Shown here in pieces: positions 1 through 5,845 of a DNA stretch of 7,015 bases. This stretch comes from Hyphomicrobiales bacterium. Lineage in GTDB: Bacteria > Pseudomonadota > Alphaproteobacteria > Rhizobiales > Aestuariivirgaceae. The notes below the pieces were generated by a model, which saw only the letters and a list, made by a program, of their open reading frames with translations, did not search any database and was not told the DNA's origin. Both the position numbers and the translations under genes were made by a program. How positions within the stretch are numbered: the stretch's first letter is position 1; every line of letters starts with the position of its first letter. The stretch is taken from positions 1-7,015 of the forward strand of contig JALUFY010000444.1 of NCBI GenBank assembly GCA_027051995.1. The letters are read 5' to 3'.

Positions 1-254
1 ACGGCGGCGAAACCGGTGATGAACATGATCTTCATCGCGGGATATTTCTCCGCCGCCTTGCGGGCCAGTTCTATGCCGTCCATCTCCGGCATGACGATAT
101 CGGTGAGCAGCAGATCGGCGCTCTCCCTTTGCAGCGCCTCCCAGGCGCTCAGGCCCTCGGCGAAGTCGATGACTTCATGCCCGGCGCGCTCCAGCGCCTT
201 GCGCAGAAAGATACGCAAATCGTTGTCATCCTCGGCCAGCAGGATCTTGGTCAT
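1..254 (-). CDS. cpdR: CpdR-like single-domain response regulator (partial, C-terminus beyond window)
   Basis: The visible 84 residues are the first two thirds of a CheY-like receiver domain. It begins MTKILLAEDDND, with the acidic pocket at D9 and D10. The phosphoacceptor is D52 in LLLTDIVMPEMDGIELA, and the conserved T80 lies in KIMFITGFAA. The conserved lysine and the end of the domain lie outside the window. The wording around D52 and the FITGFAA stretch are characteristic of CpdR. In Caulobacter, unphosphorylated CpdR is a polar adaptor that primes the ClpXP protease for cell-cycle substrates, and the CckA-ChpT phosphorelay switches it off. ATG at 254 is chosen because family members start right before the KILLAEDD strand. 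Its Shine-Dalgarno is weak. A TTG 25 codons upstream (327-329) is in frame behind an AAGGAGG but sits only 2 bases from it. Another stand-alone receiver is possible, but CpdR fits best. Confidence 0.85.
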   Translation of the reverse strand, partial: MTKILLAEDDNDLRIFLRKALERAGHEVIDFAEGLSAWEALQRESADLLLTDIVMPEMDGIELARKAAEKYPAMKIMFITGFAA

Positions 255-300
255 GGCTGTTGTCTTGCTCTTTTCGTTGTCCCGCGCTCCATTCAGCGCT

Positions 301-329
301 GTTTTACACGAGCCGGAGCGGGGAAACAA
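301..329 (-). promoter_or_regulatory. Possible cpdR promoter
   Basis: Reading the minus strand, TTGTTT (329-324) and TAAAAC (306-301) are separated by 17 bases. They match sigma-70 -35 and -10 consensus only moderately (3/6 and 4/6). A start site near 294 would give cpdR a leader of about 40 bases. The 101-base gap after the preceding same-strand gene makes an own promoter reasonable. This is a pattern match only. Confidence 0.25.
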
Positions 330-355
330 TTCCTCCTTGCGGCCATGATGAATCG

Positions 356-1822
356 TCAGCCGAAGAAATCCACAACTTCCAGCCCGCCGGCGGCGTTCAG
401 GGTGTGGAATCCCGCCCTGAGACGGGGGCGGAAATTCCTGACCGTCTCCTGCAAGAAGCAGGCCTCATCCAGCCTTTCCACGCGGCACAGGGACAGGCCC
501 GCGCCATAGCCGCCCGCGCAATCCTGAGCGGGGCGGTAGAGCGCGCCGTCTCTTTCGAAAAGCGCCCCGGCCGGGCGGGCCGCGCGGGCGTCCAGCAGCA
601 CGGGACTGGACGGATGCGGCCGCCAGGGGCCGGACAGATCACCGGCGGAGAAGAGGCCGAGGCTGTCCCAGCTGGAGGCGAAGGGGGGGCGCAGGGCGGC
701 GAACATCCACCAGTTTCCGCCATCACGCCAGAGCGTGGCGTCGGAAGCGGACACGTCATCCAGCAGGATTTGCGCGCGCTCCCAATGATGCGGGAACTCC
801 ACGCAGCGATAGAGCGCCACCCGGCTGGCGGCTTCCGATTCGGGGATCATCCAGATGTCCCCGCCGTGAGCGAAGATGTGCGGATAGGACAGGTGCACAT
901 CCTCCTCCAGCACCACGCGCGGGGCCGAAGCGCGGCCACTTTCATCCACCTCGAAGACGGAAATGACGCCCTTGCCGGTGGCGAAGGGATATTCCTCGAC
1001 GAAGACGAAGCGGCGGCCTTCATGGACGAATGCGAAGGGATCGGCGAAGAAGCGTTTTCCGTCATCGGGCAGAATGGCGTAGGCGTTCTCATCGAAATGG
1101 AAGGTTTCGCGCAGGCCCTGCCCCGGTCTGGTGAGCCGCCAGCCGGTCATCCAGGTTTTCGCACCTGTCCCGGCCAGCCGGGCGATACGGGCGGTGGCCC
1201 GGGCGGCGAGCGCGGAAAAGACGAAACGCGCCGCGCGGGCGGCGGATGGGGCCCTGGCCGGTTCATGCTCCGGCATGGGCGGGCGCGGGCAGGAGGGGCC
1301 GCCATGCAGCTTGCGCCGCACAGCCAGGACAAGGGCTTCGATCACGCGGGCCATGATGTTGTCAAGGGCGCGCGCGGCCACGTCCGGGTTTTCCACGGCG
1401 GGCAGGCCGGCGGGTATGACGCGGCCTTCCACACTGATATCGAGCATGGGCGCGCGCCCCTCCAGAATGGCGGCCAGTGCGGCGTATTCCCATGTCGCGC
1501 GGTCATAGAGCGGCGCGATGACGCCCTCGTCCCCCTCGTCCGTCTCCACCAGCGAAACGATGGCATGGCAATCCCCGCAATCATGGCGCGGCGCGGGCGG
1601 CAGGGCTCCGGGCGGCATGGCGTCACAGGCGTGGCTTCCGCCATAGAGGGTCTTTTCCAGCGCCAGAAGGGCGCGCGCGGCGGGCGGCCAGGGGGGCGTT
1701 TTGCGCGGCTGAATGCACAGCTCCACGCCTTCGATGGCGCGCAGCTCCTGTGCCAGCCAGACATGCCAGCGCAACAGGCGGGACGGATCGAGCCTGAGGC
1801 ATATGGTCTTCGCATCGCTCAT
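356..1822 (-). CDS. Two-domain protein: formyltransferase-like N-terminus plus GINT1-type beta-propeller domain
   Basis: The gene encodes 488 residues with no signal peptide or membrane segment, so it is probably cytoplasmic. Residues 1-170 begin TICLRLDPSRLLRWH, the pattern of bacterial proteins with a formyltransferase-like N-terminal region. A Pro/Ala/Arg-rich linker at about 174-200 follows. Residues 240-488 carry five repeated propeller-like blades: FFADPFAFVHEGRRFVFVEE (258-277), SYPHIFAHGGDIWMIPESE (312-330), SDATLWRDGGNWWMF (360-374), ARPAGALFERDGALYRPAQD (415-434) and GFHTLNAAGG (471-480). This blade pattern matches the N-terminal domain of glucosamine inositolphosphorylceramide transferase 1 (GINT1_N). 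It resembles GH43/GH32-type propellers with acidic residues at blade tips (D261, E328, D361). Bacterial versions are common in polysaccharide loci but their reaction is not established. I infer a role in glycan modification or transfer. An in-frame stop lies 7 codons upstream of ATG 1822, so the start is well bounded. It is divergent from the GT4 gene across 39 bases. Confidence 0.8.
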   Translation of the reverse strand: MSDAKTICLRLDPSRLLRWHVWLAQELRAIEGVELCIQPRKTPPWPPAARALLALEKTLYGGSHACDAMPPGALPPAPRHDCGDCHAIVSLVETDEGDEGVIAPLYDRATWEYAALAAILEGRAPMLDISVEGRVIPAGLPAVENPDVAARALDNIMARVIEALVLAVRRKLHGGPSCPRPPMPEHEPARAPSAARAARFVFSALAARATARIARLAGTGAKTWMTGWRLTRPGQGLRETFHFDENAYAILPDDGKRFFADPFAFVHEGRRFVFVEEYPFATGKGVISVFEVDESGRASAPRVVLEEDVHLSYPHIFAHGGDIWMIPESEAASRVALYRCVEFPHHWERAQILLDDVSASDATLWRDGGNWWMFAALRPPFASSWDSLGLFSAGDLSGPWRPHPSSPVLLDARAARPAGALFERDGALYRPAQDCAGGYGAGLSLCRVERLDEACFLQETVRNFRPRLRAGFHTLNAAGGLEVVDFFG

Positions 1823-1861
1823 GAAGCGGAAAATTAACAGCTAAAAGCTAAGAATCCCTCC
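1823..1861. promoter_or_regulatory. 39-base divergent intergenic spacer with tandem AGCTAA repeats
   Basis: This short spacer separates two divergent glycan genes and must hold at least part of both promoters. It is AT-rich against its surroundings. AGCTAA occurs twice in tandem at 1839-1844 and 1846-1851, a 7-base step. AGCT-aaa-AGCT in the same place is also an inverted repeat. TAAGAA at 1849-1854 lies 7 bases before the ATG of the plus-strand gene, where a -10 box would sit for a leaderless transcript. Neither gene has a convincing Shine-Dalgarno at normal spacing. The regulatory role is inferred. Confidence 0.35.
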
Positions 1862-2950
1862 ATGAGCGCGCAAGGAAACGGAAAACGCATTCTTTTCTAC
1901 TGCCCGGCCCTGACGGACGGCGGGGCCGAGCGCGTCTGGGCGCTGCTGGCGCGGGAGCTGGCGGGACGCGGGCATGAGGTGCGTTTCGCCGTGGACGCGA
2001 CGGCGCGGAACGGGCCGGATCTGCCCGCGTCCGCGCCGCTGACGGTGCTGGGCGGCGGGCATTTTGCGCAAACGCGGGCCTTGCGCGGGCTGCTTGGGGA
2101 ATTCCGCCCGCATGTGGCGCTTTCGGCCATCGCCGCTGCCCCCTTGAAGCTGACGCTGGCGGCGCGGGGCATGGATATCGCGCTTGTTCACGCCTTCCAC
2201 GGCTTCGAGGAATGGCGCACCGGCAGGCTGACGCATCTGACATGGAAGCTGCTGCCATGGATTTCGCGCCGCGCGGCGGCTGTCGTGGCCGTGTCGGACG
2301 CCTTGCGCGAGGCGCTCGTGCTGCAATGGGGGGCGGATGCGGCGCGCACCCTTTGCATTTACAACCCCGTCTCCCTTCCCGATCCGCTGCCGGACGCCTC
2401 GGACTTGCGCGAACGCAAGCCGCTGGTGCTGGCCATCGGGCGGCTGTCCGGCGAAAAGGGGCACGGGCTGCTGCTGAAGGCCTTTGCGCAAATGCGCACG
2501 CCGGAGGCCCGTCTGGCGCTGATTGGAGAAGGGCCGCGCCAGGCGGCGCTTGAAGAGCTGGCGGAGCATCTGGGCATCGCCGCGCGGGTGACCTTCGCCG
2601 GATGGCGGGCGGATGTCTGGCCGTGGCTGAGGCGGGCGAAGGCGCTGGCCCTGCCCTCGCGCACCGAATCCTTCGGCAACGTGGTGGTGGAGGCCCTGGC
2701 CGCCGGATTGCCCGTGGTCAGCACGGACACGCCGGGCCCGCGCGAAATCCTGCGCGGTGACGAACGGCTGGGGACGCTGACGCCGGTCACGGACGCCGCC
2801 GCCATGGCGCGGGCGCTGGATGCGCGGCTCGCCGATCCGGGCGATGCGGGCGATGCGGGCCTTCGTCAGGCGCGGGCGCTGGATTTTTCCGCCTCAAGAG
2901 GCGTGGACGCCTGGGAGAAGCTGATCTGCTCCCTGCCCCGCCGCGCATGA
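1862..2950 (+). CDS. Glycosyltransferase family 4 protein (GT-B fold)
   Basis: The 362-residue length is typical of bacterial GT4 enzymes, which transfer a sugar from a nucleotide donor to a growing glycan with retention of configuration at the cytoplasmic face. The N-terminal Rossmann domain opens with KRILFYCPALTDGGAERV (8-25), including the Gly-rich acceptor-side loop. The linker region is VVAVSDALRE (141-150) and IYNPV (166-170). The donor-binding domain has LAIGRLSGEKG (190-200), with the Arg and Lys that contact the donor phosphates, then IGEGP (221-225) and VTFAGW (243-248). The diagnostic E-x7-E motif is at E269 and E277 (ESFGNVVVE). A run of three 9-base units encodes DPG-DAG-DAG at 325-333. 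ATG 1862 gives a complete first beta strand but lacks a clear Shine-Dalgarno. The stop codon at 2948-2950 abuts the stop of the convergent gene. Sugar specificity cannot be read. Confidence 0.92.
   Translation: MSAQGNGKRILFYCPALTDGGAERVWALLARELAGRGHEVRFAVDATARNGPDLPASAPLTVLGGGHFAQTRALRGLLGEFRPHVALSAIAAAPLKLTLAARGMDIALVHAFHGFEEWRTGRLTHLTWKLLPWISRRAAAVVAVSDALREALVLQWGADAARTLCIYNPVSLPDPLPDASDLRERKPLVLAIGRLSGEKGHGLLLKAFAQMRTPEARLALIGEGPRQAALEELAEHLGIAARVTFAGWRADVWPWLRRAKALALPSRTESFGNVVVEALAAGLPVVSTDTPGPREILRGDERLGTLTPVTDAAAMARALDARLADPGDAGDAGLRQARALDFSASRGVDAWEKLICSLPRRA
2834..2860 (+). repeat. Short in-frame tandem repeat, three 9-base units
   Basis: GATCCGGGC is followed by two identical copies of GATGCGGGC. 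Each unit is three codons, giving Asp-Pro-Gly then Asp-Ala-Gly twice near the GT4 C-terminus. Copy number could change by slippage without breaking the reading frame. The segment lies in a predicted surface loop after the donor domain. Confidence 0.6.
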
Positions 2951-4225
2951 TTACAGCGCGCCGCTTTCGCGCATTTGGGTGATGACATTGCCTTCGGGCA
3001 GTTTCGCGCCATCCTGAATCTGGCGGTGGCGCTCGAAGAGGCGCGGCAATTGCACGTCAATGGAATAGGGCCGGGCGCGTCCGGCGATGCGGCGGGGATC
3101 ATACTGGCCGGACTGGATGTCCCGCCAGAGTTGCGCGAAGCCCCGCGCCATGCGGCGGGCGGTGCCCTCGCGGTCGTCCTCGTCGCGCTCCTCCATGAAG
3201 CCGGAGACGCCCTCCACCATGAGCGGGGCGTAGTCCGGCAGGGTGATCTGGAACTGCGGCAGGCGGATGACGCCCAGCGGGCGGCCGGAGGCCAGCACCT
3301 CCATCATGTAGCACGGCAGGCCCTCGAAATAGGAGGTGAGGATACCCGCATGAACCTGGCGCAGGATGCGCGCCACGCCCCGGCGATCCTGAAAGCCGTG
3401 GAAGATGGTGATGTCTTCAATCGCGCCGAATTCCGGGAAGCGGTCCGTGGCGCTCCTGCCGATATAGTGAAATTCCAGCTGGCCGTTCAGCATGTCCCTG
3501 AGCCTGGCCAGGGTGGAGAACATCAGGGGCGGATCCTTGAAGGCGTCGAAACGGCCGGCGAAAACGATCTTCAGCTTGCCGTCCGAGGTATCGAAGGGCG
3601 CGGGGCGGAAGACGCCGGTATCCACCGAGACGCTCATGAATTCCAGCTTGTGGGCGTGGCGGGGGTATTTCCTGGCCATCTGCTCGACGCGCGCGGGGGT
3701 TACGCAAATGGCGCGGGCGGCCAGCTGCATGGCCATTTTCTCGCCGGCCTCGTAGATGCCCCAGTGTTTCGAGATCAGGCTGTCCATCTTCTCGCCCTTT
3801 TTGCCCTCGCCGTGAATCTGCTGAAGCAGGGGCACACCGGCCAGGCGCGGGATGATGGAAAACTCGAAGCGCTGCACATCCGCCGACACCGGCCCCCTGC
3901 CGGCCAGACGGCGGATGGCCAGGATGTGGCGCAGCATGGCGAGCAGAAAGCGGAAGGTGAGCGAATCGCGGATGGATGTAGCCGCCTCGTGCATCTTTTC
4001 TTCGGGATAATGCAGGACGGGCAGGAAGTCATATTCGTGTCCGCCGGATGTCAGGCGCACGGGCCTGCCCGGTTGCAGATCGCCGTTGCCGTCCACGCCG
4101 ACGAGGCAGACGGAGAAGTCTTCCGGGCAGCGCTCCAGCAGCAGGCGGACATGGGTTTCTATGCCGCCCACCTTGCCGCCGCGCGGATCCATGGGGTGGA
4201 TGATCATCAGACGGCGCTTACTCAT
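2951..4225 (-). CDS. Glycosyltransferase family 4 protein (GT-B fold), second copy
   Basis: Starting at ATG 4225 the product is 424 residues. The same frame stays open further upstream, but that part is antisense-style noise out of frame with the GT26 gene. This start is supported by GGGAGAG about 6 bases upstream and by an ATGA overlap with the preceding gene. The N-terminal domain starts RLMIIHPMDPRGGKVGGIETH (5-25), with the GGIETH glycine loop. The middle has QQIHGEGKKG (135-144) and AICVTPARVEQMARKY (172-187), the usual GT4 hinge pattern. The donor domain has KIVFAGRFDAFKDP (219-232), HYIGRS (253-258) and the E-x7-E pair E301/E309 in EGLPCYMMEV. About 85 residues follow that motif. It shares little sequence with the plus-strand GT4, so it is not a recent duplicate. 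Likely role: glycan chain extension together with the GT26 enzyme. Donor and acceptor are unknown. Confidence 0.92.
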   Translation of the reverse strand: MSKRRLMIIHPMDPRGGKVGGIETHVRLLLERCPEDFSVCLVGVDGNGDLQPGRPVRLTSGGHEYDFLPVLHYPEEKMHEAATSIRDSLTFRFLLAMLRHILAIRRLAGRGPVSADVQRFEFSIIPRLAGVPLLQQIHGEGKKGEKMDSLISKHWGIYEAGEKMAMQLAARAICVTPARVEQMARKYPRHAHKLEFMSVSVDTGVFRPAPFDTSDGKLKIVFAGRFDAFKDPPLMFSTLARLRDMLNGQLEFHYIGRSATDRFPEFGAIEDITIFHGFQDRRGVARILRQVHAGILTSYFEGLPCYMMEVLASGRPLGVIRLPQFQITLPDYAPLMVEGVSGFMEERDEDDREGTARRMARGFAQLWRDIQSGQYDPRRIAGRARPYSIDVQLPRLFERHRQIQDGAKLPEGNVITQMRESGAL

Positions 4226-5058
4226 CTGTTCTCTCCCATCGCGCTTTCCGCGCCCCGCGCCTGCTCCCAGGCGAGACGGGCGAAGACGCCGGCCGATCTG
4301 GCGTAGCGCATGGCCAGACGGCGCGGGTTCATGGCCAGACGCCAGGCCCATTCCAGCCCGGCCTTTTGCGTCCAGAGGGGGGCGCGTCTTTGCGTTCCGG
4401 CGACGAAATCCACCGCCGCGCCGATGCATAGAAAACCGCAGGGCACGCCCGCGGCCACGGCGCGGTCTGCGAAGAGCTCCTGCTTGGGCGCGCCAAGGGC
4501 CAGGAAACACAGCTTCGCGCCGGACTTGCGGATGTCCTCCACCAGCCCGGCGGCGGCGGGGCCGGAGGGATCGAAGCCGAAGGGCGGCGAGATGCGCGCG
4601 GCCACCTTCAGGCCCGGATAATCGCGCGTCAGGCGCGCGGTTGCCTGGCGCAGGGCCTGCGGCGTGGAACCGACGAAGGCCACGGGCAGCTCCATGACGG
4701 CGGCGATCTCGCACAGGGGGCGGAGCATGTCCGCGCCGGTGACGCGGCTCAAGACCGCGCCCCTGCGCCGGGCCAGCCAGACCACCGGCCAGCCGTCGGC
4801 GGTGACATGGCGGGCGCGGGCGTAGGCCTCGCGGAAGGCGGCGTTCTGGCGGCGCTTGACCAGATGATCGAGATTGAGCGTGAAGACGGCGAAGGGCAGA
4901 CCGGCGGCGGCGTCCGTGACGATGGCCGCCAGGGCCTCGTCCATCGCGGAAAGCGTGATGATCTGTCCGTCCACACGGGCGGCGGCGTGCATGGCGGGCA
5001 TGGGATGTGTCCCGGTTTGGCGCTGAATATTCATGCCCGCAAAGCGAGCAATATCCAT
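4222..5058 (-). CDS. WecG/TagA/CpsF family glycosyltransferase (GT26)
   Basis: This 278-residue product has all family hallmarks. TLNLDHLVKRR (60-70) starts the core. HVTADGWPVVW (84-94) holds D88, matching the Asp proposed as catalytic base in TagA. VTGADML (106-112) is followed by PVAFVGSTPQ (125-134), then CFLALGAPKQE (184-194) and CIGAAVDFVAG (211-221). The R-x-P-x-W and GLEWAWRL pattern lies at 225-241. The family transfers N-acetylmannosaminuronic acid, N-acetylmannosamine, glucose or other sugars onto undecaprenyl-linked acceptors in ECA, teichoic acid, capsule or EPS synthesis. The acceptor here is unknown. The C-terminal basic/hydrophobic tail may dock on the membrane, as described for TagA. 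Start is uncertain: ATG at 5058, 5034, 5001 and 4992 are all in frame without clear ribosome sites, and the domain proper begins near residue 29. The last four bases overlap the next gene as ATGA, which indicates translational coupling. Confidence 0.9.
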   Translation of the reverse strand: MDIARFAGMNIQRQTGTHPMPAMHAAARVDGQIITLSAMDEALAAIVTDAAAGLPFAVFTLNLDHLVKRRQNAAFREAYARARHVTADGWPVVWLARRRGAVLSRVTGADMLRPLCEIAAVMELPVAFVGSTPQALRQATARLTRDYPGLKVAARISPPFGFDPSGPAAAGLVEDIRKSGAKLCFLALGAPKQELFADRAVAAGVPCGFLCIGAAVDFVAGTQRRAPLWTQKAGLEWAWRLAMNPRRLAMRYARSAGVFARLAWEQARGAESAMGENR

Positions 5059-5091
5059 GCCAAAGGGCGCCGATCCAGCCGCGCAACGTTA

Positions 5092-5106
5092 CGTCAATTT
5101 AATTGA
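5092..5106. promoter_or_regulatory. AT-rich palindrome overlapping a -35-like box between divergent genes
   Basis: TCAATT-t-AATTGA (5094-5106) is a perfect 13-base palindrome around one central base, in otherwise GC-rich sequence. It lies between the GT26 gene (minus) and the small secreted-protein gene (plus). On the minus strand TTGACG (5097-5092) is a good -35 match, but the -10 at 17 bases (ATCGGC) is poor. It could be an operator for either gene. This is inference from position and symmetry. Confidence 0.25.
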
Positions 5107-5216
5107 ACATCACCTGAACGGGCGGCTCAGGAAGGGTTCAGACGGCCCCAAGCATATTGAGCGCACAACGAGGGAAAAACACCCCCGGACAAAAAACCGC
5201 AAACCAGTGAAGCCAG

Positions 5217-5222
5217 AAGGAG
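5217..5222 (+). promoter_or_regulatory. Strong ribosome binding site for the small secreted protein
   Basis: AAGGAG lies 7 bases before ATG 5230. This is the best-placed Shine-Dalgarno in the window after the DeoR gene's. It fixes the start and argues that this short frame is a real, well-translated gene. Confidence 0.8.
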
Positions 5223-5229
5223 AAACGCC

Positions 5230-5544
5230 ATGTTCCGCAAGTTCGCCATCGCCACCGCCGCCGCCGCCGCGCTCGTCACCGCCGGGATGACCGCCGCTCC
5301 GCAGCAGGCCGCCGCCAAGACCATCGTGCATCTGGGGTTCGGCATCGGCCTGCCCGGCTATTACGGCCCCGGCTACTACGGCGGCTATTACGCCCCCGCG
5401 CCCGCCTACTACTATGGCCCGCGCTACCGCGTCCGCTGCTGGCGCAGCCACCGCCGCATCCGCGTGTGGAATCCCTATCGCGGCCGCTATGTCTGGCGCA
5501 CGGTGCGCGGACGCCGCCACTGCCGCCGGGTGCGCGTGTGGTGA
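5230..5544 (+). CDS. Small secreted or periplasmic Tyr/Gly/Arg-rich protein, function unknown
   Basis: The product is 104 residues. It has a clear signal peptide: MFRK, a hydrophobic Ala-rich core to about residue 22, and likely cleavage after an A-x-A near residues 27-29. Mature residues 31-62 are Gly/Tyr/Pro-rich with GYYGPGYYGGYY (43-54). Residues 65-104 are strongly basic, rich in Arg and Trp, with only two cysteines, C70 and C98. These could form a disulfide in the periplasm. The spacing C-W-R-S ... W-N-P-Y-R-G-R-Y ... G-R-R-H-C recalls the C-terminal motif of the BA14K family from Rhizobiales, but the match is loose and I do not assign it. Such proteins are common in alphaproteobacterial genomes and may bind the envelope or outer surface. 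An excellent ribosome site and a downstream intrinsic terminator show it is a monocistronic transcription unit. Confidence 0.85.
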   Translation: MFRKFAIATAAAAALVTAGMTAAPQQAAAKTIVHLGFGIGLPGYYGPGYYGGYYAPAPAYYYGPRYRVRCWRSHRRIRVWNPYRGRYVWRTVRGRRHCRRVRVW

Positions 5545-5568
5545 TACAACCTCCCTTCCCTGACCAGA

Positions 5569-5603
5569 ACGCCCCCGCGAGCGCAGGCTTGCGGGGGTGT
5601 TTT
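5569..5603 (+). terminator. Intrinsic terminator of the small secreted-protein gene
   Basis: ACGCCCCCGCGAGC (5569-5582) pairs with GCTTGCGGGGGTGT (5587-5600) over 14 positions, counting two G-U pairs, around a GCAG tetraloop. A short T run (5600-5603) follows. The hairpin starts 24 bases after the stop codon. The GC-rich stem is strong although the T tract is only about four bases. Confidence 0.85.
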
Positions 5604-5694
5604 CATGTCCGGTGGCGAAAGAAAAATCGTCTTCAACGAGCCGTTTGACGAAAATACTGAAAATGGCGGCTCTTTCTCCGGCAATTGGAGGAAT

Positions 5695-5731
5695 CGTCAT
5701 CTCCGCGAAGGCGGAGATCCAAGTGTGAATC
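5695..5731 (+). repeat. Palindromic repeat element, copy 1
   Basis: The copy starts CGTC, then a perfect 8-base hairpin ATCTCCGC-gaag-GCGGAGAT (5699-5718), then the tail CCAAGTGTGAATC. It belongs to the widespread proteobacterial class of short interspersed palindromes with core GTCATTCCCGCGAAGGCGGG. The second copy at 5809-5845 is inverted, with an identical 13-base tail and a covarying stem. Confidence 0.85.
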
Positions 5732-5732
5732 C

Positions 5733-5764
5733 CGGCTGGCATGAACAAAAGCGGCTGGAATGAA
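5733..5764 (+). repeat. Internal 13-base direct repeat within the palindromic element
   Basis: CGGCTGGCATGAA (5733-5745) recurs as CGGCTGGAATGAA (5752-5764) with one mismatch and a 19-base offset. Both lie between the two inverted copies, next to copy 1. They may be a remnant of a further degenerate repeat unit. Confidence 0.5.
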
Positions 5765-5808
5765 GACGCACAACAGGAGATTCGGCCTTGTTGTCTACGG
5801 CATTCGGA

Positions 5809-5845
5809 GATTCACACTTGGGTTCCCGCCTTCGCGGGAACGACG
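5809..5845 (-). repeat. Palindromic repeat element, copy 2 (inverted)
   Basis: Read on the minus strand, this 37-base copy aligns without gaps to copy 1. The hairpin is GTTCCCGC-gaag-GCGGGAAC (5841-5822) and the tail is CCAAGTGTGAATC. Six positions differ from copy 1, and all six form three exchanged base pairs within the stem, so both hairpins remain perfect. The two copies flank 77 bases. Together they could form one larger cruciform or an RNA with two adjacent hairpins at the shared 3' ends of the converging genes. Confidence 0.85.

Noticed and set aside
255..329. Longer CpdR starting at TTG 329
   Set aside because: The spacing to AAGGAGG is only 2 bases, and the 25 added residues are hydrophilic and not expected in a single-domain receiver that normally starts at KILLAEDD.
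260..1837. 525-residue open frame on the plus strand
   Set aside because: It is antisense to the GINT1-like gene. Its product is a low-complexity Gly/Arg/Ala/His string with no domain pattern, whereas the minus frame shows clear propeller motifs.
1841..2569. 242-residue minus-strand frame
   Set aside because: It is antisense to the plus-strand GT4. The Arg/Gln/Pro-rich product has no recognisable pattern.
2975..4306. 443-residue open frame on the plus strand
   Set aside because: It is antisense to the GT4 gene with all its motifs, and the product is a compositionally biased shadow.
4226..5086. N-terminal extension of the second GT4 to a 711-residue protein starting at 5086
   Set aside because: The extra part is Arg/Gly/Pro-rich and lies over the well-supported GT26 gene in another frame. 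ATG 4225 has a ribosome site and the ATGA overlap.
5110..5748. 212-residue minus-strand frame
   Set aside because: It runs antisense through the small secreted-protein gene, its terminator and the repeat element. Its N-terminus (IHTWISAFAEMT) is the known false translation of palindromic repeats.
5695..5845. CRISPR array or insertion-sequence ends
   Set aside because: There are only two copies, in inverted orientation, with no regular spacers. The 77 bases between them encode no transposase and no flanking target duplication is visible.
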